37,805 nt of DNA from an uncultured Clostridia bacterium (lineage in GTDB: Bacteria > Bacillota > Clostridia > Oscillospirales > Oscillospiraceae), in the NCBI GenBank assembly GCA_945946745.1, contig CAMEWZ010000002.1, forward strand, positions 1 to 37,805, in the 5' to 3' direction. Made by a program: the position numbers and the translations under genes. Shown here piece by piece: positions 7,651-15,826 of the stretch. The notes beneath the pieces are model-generated. The model worked only from the letters and a program-made list of their open reading frames with translations. It was not told where the DNA came from and made no database searches. Each line of letters begins with the position of its first letter. Positions within the stretch are counted from its first letter, which is position 1.

Positions 7651-8984
7651 CGGAATTTGACTTTTTGAATCAAAAATGGAAAAAGGCGCTGTTTGGATTA
7701 TTCCTGTTTGCCATGCTGCTGCTGGCCAGAGACACCTTGGTGACCTCCTCTATTTTGGGCTTTACCAAAGCCCAGGCCTTGATGCTGGCACTGACCGCGT
7801 TGCTGGGCGCTGCTTTCCTGGCGGCGAACCGAAAGCGGCTGAAAGCCATCGTCACTGACTGGCGGATGGGGTTTCTGGGATTTCTGGCGCTGCTTTTGCT
7901 GCTGCCCATGGTGGTGAAGCGGGATTGGCAGATGATGTATTTCAGCATTTTGTTCTGCCTGGCCTTCGCGGTATTTCTGACCTATTTTGCATCGATGCGG
8001 GATGTTGCCAAGCTTTACGTGGTGATGTTAACTGCGTTGGCGGCATACTCCGTCCTGGCGACCTATGGGCTAAAGGAGCTGGCCGGGGCGGGCGTTCTGA
8101 AGGTGCCGGTGTTCTGCAATTCCAATGACTGGGATTTTTACAACTTTGGTTTCTGCTATGTGGTGACCTGGCCGTTGTGGCATCGAAATTTTGGTATTTT
8201 TCGGGAGCCTGGGGTCTATCAGTTCTTCCTGCTGCTGGCCCTGTATCTCAATCACTACCGGGTGGATTGGAAACGGGCCTGGACGCGGTGGCTGGTCAGC
8301 GGGATTCTGGCCGTCACCATGGTGACCACCTTTGCCATTGGCGGCATCGCGGAGCTGGGGCTTCTGGCAATATTTGTCTACTTTGATCAGAAATGGTATC
8401 GGACAAAGGCAGGGCGAATCGCGGGGCTGTGCGCGGTGGCGGTGGTGCTGGCGCTTCTGGCCCACATTCTGATTACCATCCGAACCACAGCCTTTGAATT
8501 CAGCATTTACTATGAGTTTTACGACATGTTCCTGCGGCTGACGACCCCCTCGGATTCCTCCGTTGACCGGCTCAGCGCCATTTTTACGGATCTGTCGTTT
8601 TTTGGAAAGCATCCTCTGTTTGGGGATACCCTGGCGGAGGTGCTCCACGGAACCAATCACAATACCAGCTCCACGCTGATTCAGTATGCCATTTTCGGCG
8701 TGCTGGGCGGGAGCCTACATGTGGCGGCCTGGGTGGCGCTGATCTGGGAGCGGAAACGATCCATTGTGGGCAATCTGTGTCTGCTGGGAATCCTGTTCCT
8801 GTCCTTCAACACCCAGAATCTGGTTGCGGACGTATTTTTCTGGCTGTTCCCGATGATGGCGCTGACCGAACGGGGACTGACCTACTTCCGGAGGAAAGGA
8901 GAGCGTGCAAATGGAACAGGCATTGCTGCGCAGGGTACAGCTGACCCAGCTGGAGATCGCCAAGGAGATCAAGCGGGTCTGTGA
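7647..8984 (+). CDS. wzy: Polytopic membrane protein, O-antigen polymerase/ligase-like (Wzy type)
   Basis: The 445-residue protein has about ten to twelve hydrophobic segments, for example near residues 14-28, 42-60, 74-90, 97-113, 122-140, 190-202, 216-246, 257-276, 342-366 and 376-402. A larger loop holds FREPGVYQ (185-192), an Arg-Glu motif typical of Wzy/WaaL-fold proteins, and a second loop holds HNTSSTLIQYAIFG (338-351). Such proteins join undecaprenyl-linked repeat units at the outer face of the membrane. The lone flippase at 14305 in the same unit supports this. Residues 421-445 (NGTGIAAQGTADPAGD and on) are hydrophilic, low in complexity and read over the start of the next gene, so the last part is probably a run-on tail. 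A ligase role cannot be ruled out. Confidence 0.82.
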   Translation: MTEFDFLNQKWKKALFGLFLFAMLLLARDTLVTSSILGFTKAQALMLALTALLGAAFLAANRKRLKAIVTDWRMGFLGFLALLLLLPMVVKRDWQMMYFSILFCLAFAVFLTYFASMRDVAKLYVVMLTALAAYSVLATYGLKELAGAGVLKVPVFCNSNDWDFYNFGFCYVVTWPLWHRNFGIFREPGVYQFFLLLALYLNHYRVDWKRAWTRWLVSGILAVTMVTTFAIGGIAELGLLAIFVYFDQKWYRTKAGRIAGLCAVAVVLALLAHILITIRTTAFEFSIYYEFYDMFLRLTTPSDSSVDRLSAIFTDLSFFGKHPLFGDTLAEVLHGTNHNTSSTLIQYAIFGVLGGSLHVAAWVALIWERKRSIVGNLCLLGILFLSFNTQNLVADVFFWLFPMMALTERGLTYFRRKGERANGTGIAAQGTADPAGDRQGDQAGL

Positions 8985-9753
8985 GGAAAACGGCATCCGG
9001 TATTTTCTGGACGCGGGCACCTTCCTGGGGGCTGTCCGGCATGGGGGCTTCATCCCCTGGGATGATGATATGGACATCGGAATGCTGCGCTCCGATTATG
9101 AGAAATTCTGCCGCATCGCGCCGGAGAAGCTGAAGAAGGAATACTGCCTGCAAACCTGGTATACCGAGCCAAATTACGGCCTGCCCTTCGGCAAGGTGAT
9201 GAAGCGGGGCACAGTGTATTTGGAGAGCAAAAAAACCCGCCGCCTCCAGGAAAACGGCTTCTATGTGGATATTTTCCCTTTCGACGACGTACCCACTTCG
9301 GAGGAGGGGCGCAAAGACCTGGCCAGGCGGCTGCTGCAAATTTACCGGGTTCGGTTGATGAAATGCGGCTACAAGCCCTGGATGGAGGAGGATCGGATTC
9401 TCTGGAAAAAGCGGCTTGGGTATGTATATTACCAGATCCGGGCGCTGTTCGCCGCCAAAAAGGAGTTGGCCCGGGCCTATGATGCCCTGGCGGAATCCAT
9501 CCCGGAAACGGGCCTTGTCTGCGAACAGAGTGCCATGACGGCGCCGATGTACTTTGAACGGAGCTGGTGCGAGGAGCTGGCGATGTACTCCTTTGAAGGA
9601 GTCGCCTTCCCCGGCCCCAAGGAATATGACAAATTCCTCACCGCCATGTATGGCGATTATATGCGCCTTCCCCCGGAAAATGAGCGGGAAAACCGCCATC
9701 AGATTGTCCAGATTGATTTCGGCACGGAAACCCAAAAGGAAGAGACCAAATGA
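8911..9753 (+). CDS. LicD family protein (phosphocholine/phosphosugar transferase, nucleotidyltransferase fold)
   Basis: LicD proteins decorate cell-surface glycans, the best known by moving phosphocholine from CDP-choline; other members move different phosphorylated groups. The protein of 280 residues has the defining block LDAGTFLGAVRHGGF (33-47) and IPWDDDMDIG (48-57), whose acidic residues bind the metal, and DIFPFD (120-125). ATG at 8911 is preferred (AAAGGAG at 8895-8901); an in-frame GTG at 8905 would add two residues. The gene overlaps the end of the polymerase gene by 74 bases in another frame, which is long for this locus. No licA, licB or licC (choline kinase, permease, cytidylyltransferase) is visible nearby, so the transferred group is open. 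The stop overlaps the next start. Confidence 0.9.
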   Translation: MEQALLRRVQLTQLEIAKEIKRVCEENGIRYFLDAGTFLGAVRHGGFIPWDDDMDIGMLRSDYEKFCRIAPEKLKKEYCLQTWYTEPNYGLPFGKVMKRGTVYLESKKTRRLQENGFYVDIFPFDDVPTSEEGRKDLARRLLQIYRVRLMKCGYKPWMEEDRILWKKRLGYVYYQIRALFAAKKELARAYDALAESIPETGLVCEQSAMTAPMYFERSWCEELAMYSFEGVAFPGPKEYDKFLTAMYGDYMRLPPENERENRHQIVQIDFGTETQKEETK

Positions 9754-10850
9754 AGCGAGTTCTGTTTTTGACCAATTACCCATCCCCCTACCGGGTGCAC
9801 TTTTTTGACGAGCTGGGAAAAAGCCTGGATGTGACGGTGCTCTATTCCGACCAGGTGGCGGACATTACCCACCGGGATCCAAAGTGGTTCGAGGCGGGCG
9901 AGGGGGGCTTTCACCCGGTGCAGCTGCGGAAAACCGCTGCCTTCCGGGAGGAAAACCTGTGCCTGGATGTGCTGCCCTGGCTGAAAAAGCCCTTTGACCA
10001 TATTGTCATCTGCGGCTACGCCTCGCCGACGGCGATGCTGGCCATGGCCTGGCTGCGGCTGCACCGGGTGCCCTTTTACATGGAAGTGGATGGCGGCCTG
10101 ATCCGGGAGGACAGCGCGGCCAAATACCGCTTCAAGCGGCTGCTGGTCAGCGGCGCTACCTACTGGCTCAGCAGCGGCCCCAAAACCACGGACTATCTTG
10201 TCCATTATGGAGCCAAGGAAGAAGCCGTGCGGACATATCCCTTCACCTCTCTCTGGGAACGGGACATTCTGCCCCAAATTCCCACCCTGGAGGAAAAACA
10301 GTCCCTTCGCCGGAAGCTGGGGATGATGGAGAACCAAATTGTCCTGTATGTGGGCCGGTTTACCCGGGCCAAGGGCATGGATGCCCTGCTGGAGGCGTCT
10401 ACCACCCTGGATTCGGATACCGGCGTTTATTTCGTAGGCGGTGAGCCGGAGAAGGCTCATCTGCGTTTCTGCGAGAGCCAGGGGTTGTCCAATGTCCACT
10501 TTGTGGGCTTTCGGAGGAAGGAACAGCTGACTGATTATTACAAAGCAGCAGATCTGCTGGTGCTGCCCACGGAAAGCGATGTTTGGGGCCTGGTGATCAA
10601 TGAGGCCATGGCCTGCGGCCTGCCGGTGGTTACCACGGATCGATGCGTGGCCGGGTTGGAGCTGGTGGAGGACGGTGTCAACGGCTATCTGGTGCCGGTG
10701 AATGACCGGGAGGCCCTGGCGGAGAAGCTCCAGCTGGTTCTCAGCGCCGATTACCGGGAGATGGGAGAGCGGTCTTTGGAGAAGATCCGCCCATATACCC
10801 TGGAAAATATGGCAAAATCCCATGTGGAAATCTTTGAAAATGAGGGCTGA
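9750..10850 (+). CDS. GT4 glycosyltransferase
   Basis: This GT-B enzyme of 366 residues begins with FLTNYPSPYRVHFFDELG, a common opening of EPS glycosyltransferases. The donor domain contains VGRFTRAKGMD (201-211), GGEPEK and the sugar-nucleotide site TESDVWGLVINEAMACGLPVV (within 274-294). At the first position of the EX7E motif there is Asp277 rather than Glu; Glu285 is kept. It is coupled to the LicD gene through ATGA at 9750 and is followed three bases on by another GT4. It acts in the cytoplasm on the growing lipid-linked oligosaccharide. Donor and acceptor are not predictable. Confidence 0.88.
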   Translation: MKRVLFLTNYPSPYRVHFFDELGKSLDVTVLYSDQVADITHRDPKWFEAGEGGFHPVQLRKTAAFREENLCLDVLPWLKKPFDHIVICGYASPTAMLAMAWLRLHRVPFYMEVDGGLIREDSAAKYRFKRLLVSGATYWLSSGPKTTDYLVHYGAKEEAVRTYPFTSLWERDILPQIPTLEEKQSLRRKLGMMENQIVLYVGRFTRAKGMDALLEASTTLDSDTGVYFVGGEPEKAHLRFCESQGLSNVHFVGFRRKEQLTDYYKAADLLVLPTESDVWGLVINEAMACGLPVVTTDRCVAGLELVEDGVNGYLVPVNDREALAEKLQLVLSADYREMGERSLEKIRPYTLENMAKSHVEIFENEG

Positions 10851-10853
10851 ACC

Positions 10854-12020
10854 ATGCACATCCTCTACGCGGTGACCACCTGCTCCAACCGAACCTACCG
10901 GCGGCTGTTTGCGAAAGTGGCGGTCAAACCGGCCTTTCAATCCCAGAAATACCACCGCCTGCTCATTGAGGGCCTGGCGACGAACAGCAGGGTGGACGTG
11001 ATTGCCAACCCGCCGGTGAACCGCGCGGTGCTGGATCAAGCCTTTATCCGTCTTTCTCGGGAGGAGGAGGGGGGCGCCTGCTACCATAACCTGCCCGCCA
11101 TCCGTAATCCTCTGTTGAAAGCGGCCTGGGTGGGACTGGGAACCTTCTTTCAGATTCTTCGCTTGGCGGATCGGGATTCCGCGGTGGTGGTGGACGGACT
11201 GAACCGGGTCACCGCTCTGGCGGGAATGTTGGCGGCCCGACTGCGGCGGATACCTTGCGTAGGCATTGTGACGGATCTGCCGGACATGCTGGGTGGCGGC
11301 GGCTTTTCCAAAAAGCTTGCCAATTTCGTCATTGACCATTGTAGCGCCTATGTATTTTTAACCCAGGCCATGAATGGGCGTCTGAATCCAACGGGAAAGC
11401 CGTATGTCATTTTGGAGGGCCACGCCGACATTGCCATGGAGAAGCGCACGCCCTCTTTGGAGAAAAAGCAGCATCCCCGTGTGTGCCTGTATGCCGGGGG
11501 CGTCAGCCGGCAGTACGGCCTGGCCAATTTGGTGGAGGGCTTCCGCCTGGCGAACCTGCCGGATACCGAGCTGCATATCTACGGCCCCGGAGACTATGTG
11601 GAGGAATTAAAGACGGTGGCGGCGGAGGACAGCCGGGTAAAATACGGCGGGATGCTGCTGAACACCGAGATCGTGGACAAGGAGATGGAGGCCACGCTGC
11701 TGGTCAATCCCCGGCCCACATCGGAAGAATTTGTGAAGTATTCCTTCCCCTCCAAAACCATGGAGTACATGTCCACCGGAACGCCGGTGCTGACCACGGT
11801 GCTGCCGGGAATGCCGGAGGAATACCATTCCTATGTGAATTTGATCCGGGAGGAAACGCCCCAGGGCATTGCCCGTGCGCTGCGGGAGACCCTGGAGCGC
11901 AGCGACGAGGCGCTGCTGGAGCAGGGAATGGCGGCGAGAAGCTTTGTGCTGACCCAAAAGGACAATGTGACCCAAGCGGGTAAAATTCTGGAAATGCTGA
12001 CTAGGATGCAAAGGAAGTGA
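10854..12020 (+). CDS. Glycosyltransferase, GT4-like
   Basis: The 388-residue chain has a GT-B look, with a central CLYAGGVSRQYGLANLVEGF segment (about 221-240) that begins the donor domain and HIYGPGDY (251-258). The nucleotide-binding end shows VNPRPTSEEFVKYSFPSK (284-301), then TMEYMSTGTPVLTT, a variant of the usual EX7E region seen in many capsule GTs, where PSKTMEYM replaces the classic E-x7-E. The N-terminal half (YAVTTCSNRTYRRLFAK) also resembles a subgroup in which the first domain is less conserved. The start is three bases after the previous stop and the next gene begins six bases after its stop, so all are co-transcribed. It is cytoplasmic. Specificity is unknown. Confidence 0.82.
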   Translation: MHILYAVTTCSNRTYRRLFAKVAVKPAFQSQKYHRLLIEGLATNSRVDVIANPPVNRAVLDQAFIRLSREEEGGACYHNLPAIRNPLLKAAWVGLGTFFQILRLADRDSAVVVDGLNRVTALAGMLAARLRRIPCVGIVTDLPDMLGGGGFSKKLANFVIDHCSAYVFLTQAMNGRLNPTGKPYVILEGHADIAMEKRTPSLEKKQHPRVCLYAGGVSRQYGLANLVEGFRLANLPDTELHIYGPGDYVEELKTVAAEDSRVKYGGMLLNTEIVDKEMEATLLVNPRPTSEEFVKYSFPSKTMEYMSTGTPVLTTVLPGMPEEYHSYVNLIREETPQGIARALRETLERSDEALLEQGMAARSFVLTQKDNVTQAGKILEMLTRMQRK

Positions 12021-12026
12021 CAAACC

Positions 12027-13295
12027 ATGCGGCTGCTGTGGCTGTGCAATACCGCCCCCGGGGTGGTGTGTTCTCATATCAGCGGAAAGCCCACCGGCGG
12101 GGTGAACTGGGTGGATCATGTCCTCAGCGGCCTGCGCCGCCAGGGCCTCACCATCCGGATCTTGTTCCGGGGGGAGGGCGGCAGCGCGCAGCTGGATGAC
12201 GGCTGCGGCTATGCCGCCTTTTCGGAGCCTTTGCCACACCGGTATTACCCGGAGCTGGAGAAACGATTCCGGGCGGAAATCCGTTCCTTTCAACCGGATG
12301 TGATCCACAGCTGGGGCCTGGAATATGGCCATACCCTGGCCATGGTGAACGCTGCCCAGGCGGAGGGAAAGCTGCCCTGCATGGCGGCCAGCATCCAGGG
12401 CCTGTGCGGCTTCATTGCCCGGCATTACGCCGAGGGCATTCCGGAGCGGGTGCAGCGAAGCGCCACCTTTCGGGATTTTGTCCGCCGGGACAATATTCGG
12501 CAGCAGCGGGAAAAGTATGTGCTGCGGGGCCGGATGGAGGCCCAGGCCATGAAAATGCTGAGCCACGTCATTGGCCGCACCGACTGGGATCGGGCCTGCG
12601 CGAAAACATGGAATCCGGACATTGTCTATCATTTCTGTGGGGAAACCCTGCGGGAGCCTTTTTACCAGGGGCAGTGGCGCTATGATGCCTGCCGTCCCCA
12701 CCGGATTTTCGCCTCCAGCTGCGAATACCCGGTGAAGGGGTTCCACTATCTGCTGGAAGCCTTTTCGGAGGTGCTGAAAACCTACCCGGACGCTACGCTG
12801 GCCGTCCCCGGAAGAAGCTTTCTTTCCGGCGGGGCCCAGGCCCGTCTTCGTCGGGGCAGTTATGAAAAGTATCTGGAAACCCTGGCAAAACAATGGAATT
12901 TGACGGATAAAATCGAATTTCTGGGGGATCTCAGCGGGGAGGAGATGAAGGCGGCTTATGTAAGCGCCAACGTCTTTGTCCTGCCCTCCACCATAGAGAA
13001 TTCCCCTAACTCCCTGGGGGAGGCCATGCTGCTGGGGGTTCCTTGCGTAGCCAGTGACGTAGGCGGTGTGTCCAGCCTCATGCGCCACGGCAGCGAGGGC
13101 CGGATTTACCAGTCAACCGCTCCCTATATGCTGGCATATCATATCCAGACGCTGTTTGCCATGGGGCCGGAGGCGGCATCCCTGGGCCAGGCGGCCCGCG
13201 CCCACGCCCAGGTGACCCATGATCCGGAACGGAATCTGGAGACCCTGTTGGCGATTTATGGGGAGCTTGCCGGGGGAGGGAACTGCCATGGGTAA
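12027..13295 (+). CDS. GT4 glycosyltransferase
   Basis: A 422-residue GT-B enzyme. The first domain opens with LLWLCNTAPG and KPTGGVNWVDHVLSGLRRQG (21-40), the glycine-rich loop near the donor phosphates; DVIHSWGLEYG (91-101) closes the acceptor side. The donor domain has EFLGDLSGEEM (297-307) and the classic EX7E motif in STIENSPNSLGEAMLLGVP (321-339), with Glu324 and Glu332. It sits in a run of three GT genes that follow LicD and overlaps the next gene by eight bases (ATG at 13288 inside its last codons). Its likely role is one step of repeat-unit assembly in the cytoplasm. The sugar is unknown. Confidence 0.87.
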   Translation: MRLLWLCNTAPGVVCSHISGKPTGGVNWVDHVLSGLRRQGLTIRILFRGEGGSAQLDDGCGYAAFSEPLPHRYYPELEKRFRAEIRSFQPDVIHSWGLEYGHTLAMVNAAQAEGKLPCMAASIQGLCGFIARHYAEGIPERVQRSATFRDFVRRDNIRQQREKYVLRGRMEAQAMKMLSHVIGRTDWDRACAKTWNPDIVYHFCGETLREPFYQGQWRYDACRPHRIFASSCEYPVKGFHYLLEAFSEVLKTYPDATLAVPGRSFLSGGAQARLRRGSYEKYLETLAKQWNLTDKIEFLGDLSGEEMKAAYVSANVFVLPSTIENSPNSLGEAMLLGVPCVASDVGGVSSLMRHGSEGRIYQSTAPYMLAYHIQTLFAMGPEAASLGQAARAHAQVTHDPERNLETLLAIYGELAGGGNCHG

Positions 13296-14274
13296 GCGCT
13301 TGAGTGTCATTGTGCCGGTTTATAACGTGGCGGCGTATCTGAGCCGGTGCGTGGATTCCTTGTTGGAGCAAAAGGACGTGGAGCTGGAAATTTTGCTGGT
13401 AGACGACGGCTCCACGGACGCATCCGGCAGTATCTGCGATGGCTACGCGGCCCGGGATTCCCGGGTGAGGGTCATCCACAAGGAAAACGGCGGCTTGAGC
13501 ATCGCCCGGAACGCGGGCCTGGACGCGGCGGAGGGGGAGTATCTGACCTTCGTGGACAGCGATGATTATGTGGAGCCGGATTCCTATGGCCCCATGCTGG
13601 CGCTGGCGGAGCGCTGGGGCGCAAGGCTGGTGTGCGGCGGCCGGTATGACGTGGATGGCAATACCGGTGAAAAAACGGTGGGCTTGTGTCCCGAAAAAAC
13701 CGAGCGGATTTCCGGGGAGGAGCTGGCGGGCAGGATTTTTCTGTGGGATGGCTGCGATTCCAGCGCCTGTGACAAGCTTTACCACCGCTCCCTGTTTGAT
13801 GCCATCCGCTACCCGGAGGGCCGGGTCTGCGAGGATGTGCCGGTAACCTACCGGCTTGTGCTGAAGGCAGAGTGGGTTGTGCTTTGGAATCGGCCCTATT
13901 ATCACTACTACCACCGGCCGGGGAGCATCACCACGGCGGAGGTGTCGGAAAAGACCCTCCATTTTTCCCAGCATACGGCGGCGATTTACGAGGATATTCG
14001 GAAAAATCACCCGAATATCGAACCACAGGCCCGCTTTTTGCGGGTAAAGTCCCTGTCCCATCTAATGCTTCTGCTGGGTCAGGCGGAGCCGGAAAAACGG
14101 CGGCAGTTTGCCGGAGAATACCGGCAGGCCCGGAGAAACTTAAGCCGCCACACGGCTTTTTTCCTAAGCAGTCCCTATTTCGACCGGAAGGAACGGCTGC
14201 GGGATCTGCTGCTGGTGCTGGGCTTGTACCGCTTTGTGCGTCCGTTCTTTCACAAAGAGGCGCAAAGCCTGTAA
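13288..14274 (+). CDS. GT2 family glycosyltransferase
   Basis: The ATG at 13288 is chosen because GGAGG (13275-13279) lies eight bases ahead and the GT-A fold begins at once with LSVIVPVYNVAAYLSRCVDS (5-24). DDGSTD (39-44) binds the nucleotide and DSDD (90-93) is the metal-binding DXD region. ENGGLSIARNAGLDAA (66-81) is the loop between them. At 328 residues it has a C-terminal region of about 110 residues without clear membrane helices, so it is a soluble, repeat-unit type transferase and not a processive synthase or a GtrB-like dolichol/undecaprenyl glucosyltransferase. It is the last sugar-adding gene before the flippase in unit 1. Confidence 0.9.
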   Translation: MGKRLSVIVPVYNVAAYLSRCVDSLLEQKDVELEILLVDDGSTDASGSICDGYAARDSRVRVIHKENGGLSIARNAGLDAAEGEYLTFVDSDDYVEPDSYGPMLALAERWGARLVCGGRYDVDGNTGEKTVGLCPEKTERISGEELAGRIFLWDGCDSSACDKLYHRSLFDAIRYPEGRVCEDVPVTYRLVLKAEWVVLWNRPYYHYYHRPGSITTAEVSEKTLHFSQHTAAIYEDIRKNHPNIEPQARFLRVKSLSHLMLLLGQAEPEKRRQFAGEYRQARRNLSRHTAFFLSSPYFDRKERLRDLLLVLGLYRFVRPFFHKEAQSL

Positions 14275-14304
14275 GGAATCTTCCATTTTTTCACTGGAGT
14301 TACC

Positions 14305-15693
14305 ATGAAACGACAGAACCGAGTTGCTTTTTTTAATATTTTGAGCACCTTGCTGCTGCGGGGCATCTCGTTTATCACCATGCCGCTGTTCACCCGGCTG
14401 CTGGGAGACAGCGGCTATGGCGTGACCCAGATCTACAATACCTGGGTTAGTGTGCTGGCCATCGTGTTCACCCTGCAAACCCAGGGAACCCTGGTCAACG
14501 CCCGGGTAGAGTACCCGGAGGAGGAGCAGGCGCAGTACCAGTCCGCGGTTATGGGCTTGTCGCTGCTGCTGTTTTTGACTTGTGCCGCGGCGGTGCTGTG
14601 CTTCCTCGGCCCGGTTTCCGCGGCGCTGAAGCTGGATCGGCTGCTGATCGTGCTGATGCTGCTTCAGGCCTTTGGCACCTACTGCGTCAATTTCCTGAAC
14701 ATGAAGTTCGTCTATGAGTTCAAGGCGGGCCGGAACATGGTGCTGTCCCTGGTGGTCACCCTGGTGACCCTGGGGCTTTCCCTGGCGTTGATTCTGCCCA
14801 TGCCCCAGGAGCAGCGGTATTACGGCAGAATCGTGGCTATTGCCGCGACCTATAGTGTACTGGGCATTCCTGCCTGCATCTACATTCTGGCGAAGGGAAA
14901 GACGCTGGTTCACCGGGAGTATTGGAAATTCTGCGTTGGCTTGGCCATTCCGGTGGTATTTTATAACCTGTCGGATCTGATCCTGGGCCAGAGTGATAAG
15001 GTCATGGTGCAGCAGATGCTGGATGACGCCCGGGCGGGCCGGTATTCCGCGGCGCTGACCTTTGGCGGCGTGATGTTTACCATTTTCGGGGCGCTGAACA
15101 ATACCTGGTGCCCCTTCTTTTTTGAGGACATGAAGCAGGGGGATCGGGAGCAGGTTCGGCAGAAGGCGAAGAACTTTCTGGAGCTGTTTACCGTGCTGTC
15201 CATGGGCTTTGTTCTGCTGGTGACGGAGGTTTACCATGTGGTGGTGGATCAAACCTTCTGGGATGGAACGATGCTGATTCCCATTTTTGTATCCAGTTAT
15301 TTCTTGAATTTTCTGTGTACCTTCCCCATTAACTATGAGTACTACCGCAAGCGCACCAAGGCGGTGGCTGTGGTGACCATTGGCGCTTCCCTGCTGAATC
15401 TGGGGCTGAATTATGTGCTGATCCGCTGGATGGGCATGGCGGGGGCGGCAGTGGCCACCATGCTGTCCCACGGAATCCAGCTGGGAACGCACCATGTTTA
15501 CACCCGGTATTTCCTGGGAAAAGCGGATTATCCCTTCGGCTTGGGTCTGTGGGGGAAATACGCGCTGGCTTATTTTGCCGTTGTGGCGCTGGTGCTGCTG
15601 GGGCAGGACGCGGCGCTGCTGCGCTGGTGCCTGGGCGGCGCCATCGGTGTATGGGAGCTGCTGCGCATCCGGAAACGGCGGGTATTGATTTGA
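14305..15693 (+). CDS. wzx: Oligosaccharide flippase, Wzx type (MOP superfamily)
   Basis: This membrane protein of 462 residues has about twelve to fourteen hydrophobic segments spread over its length. It opens with an amphipathic start and AFFNILSTLLLRGISFITMP (8-27), followed by LFTRLLGDSGYGVTQIYNTW (28-47), a characteristic Wzx/PST-family beginning. A central LGQSDKVMVQQMLDD stretch (227-241) and GRYSAALTFGGV (245-256) are also family-like. Wzx proteins turn the finished undecaprenyl-linked repeat unit over to the outer face, where Wzy joins units; the polymerase is at 7647-8984. The gene starts 30 bases after the GT2 gene and ends at a strong hairpin terminator, so it closes unit 1. Confidence 0.92.
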   Translation: MKRQNRVAFFNILSTLLLRGISFITMPLFTRLLGDSGYGVTQIYNTWVSVLAIVFTLQTQGTLVNARVEYPEEEQAQYQSAVMGLSLLLFLTCAAAVLCFLGPVSAALKLDRLLIVLMLLQAFGTYCVNFLNMKFVYEFKAGRNMVLSLVVTLVTLGLSLALILPMPQEQRYYGRIVAIAATYSVLGIPACIYILAKGKTLVHREYWKFCVGLAIPVVFYNLSDLILGQSDKVMVQQMLDDARAGRYSAALTFGGVMFTIFGALNNTWCPFFFEDMKQGDREQVRQKAKNFLELFTVLSMGFVLLVTEVYHVVVDQTFWDGTMLIPIFVSSYFLNFLCTFPINYEYYRKRTKAVAVVTIGASLLNLGLNYVLIRWMGMAGAAVATMLSHGIQLGTHHVYTRYFLGKADYPFGLGLWGKYALAYFAVVALVLLGQDAALLRWCLGGAIGVWELLRIRKRRVLI

Positions 15694-15697
15694 CGGC

Positions 15698-15733
15698 AGG
15701 CGGTCGGGCAAAAAGCCCGGCCGCCTTTGCTTT
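15698..15733 (+). terminator. Rho-independent terminator after the flippase gene
   Basis: An 11-bp stem GGCGGTCGGGC (15699-15709) pairs with GCCCGGCCGCC (15715-15725) with one G-U pair, around a five-A loop; A15698-T15726 extends it. A short T-rich tail (TTTGCTTT) follows. It begins only five bases after the wzx stop and is followed by a promoter, so it marks the end of unit 1. Confidence 0.8.
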
Positions 15734-15739
15734 CCAGGG

Positions 15740-15768
15740 TTGCAATCAAATGGGAAATGGTGTATAAT
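15740..15768 (+). promoter_or_regulatory. Sigma-A-type promoter of unit 2
   Basis: TTGCAA (15740-15745) and a perfect TATAAT (15763-15768) are separated by exactly 17 bases. Transcription would start near 15775, leaving a leader of about 50 bases before the ATG at 15827. The terminator directly upstream makes an independent promoter necessary here, which strengthens the call. Confidence 0.8.
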
Positions 15769-15826
15769 ACCGTTGGATTTGTGTCCATTTTTGACGGAAC
15801 GACTTGCTGGCTTTGGGGGATTTGCT

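Noticed and set aside
15740..15826. A longer EpsD-like protein beginning at 15740
   Set aside because: The extra 29 codons lie across the promoter and leader and have no resemblance to the GT4 fold start.
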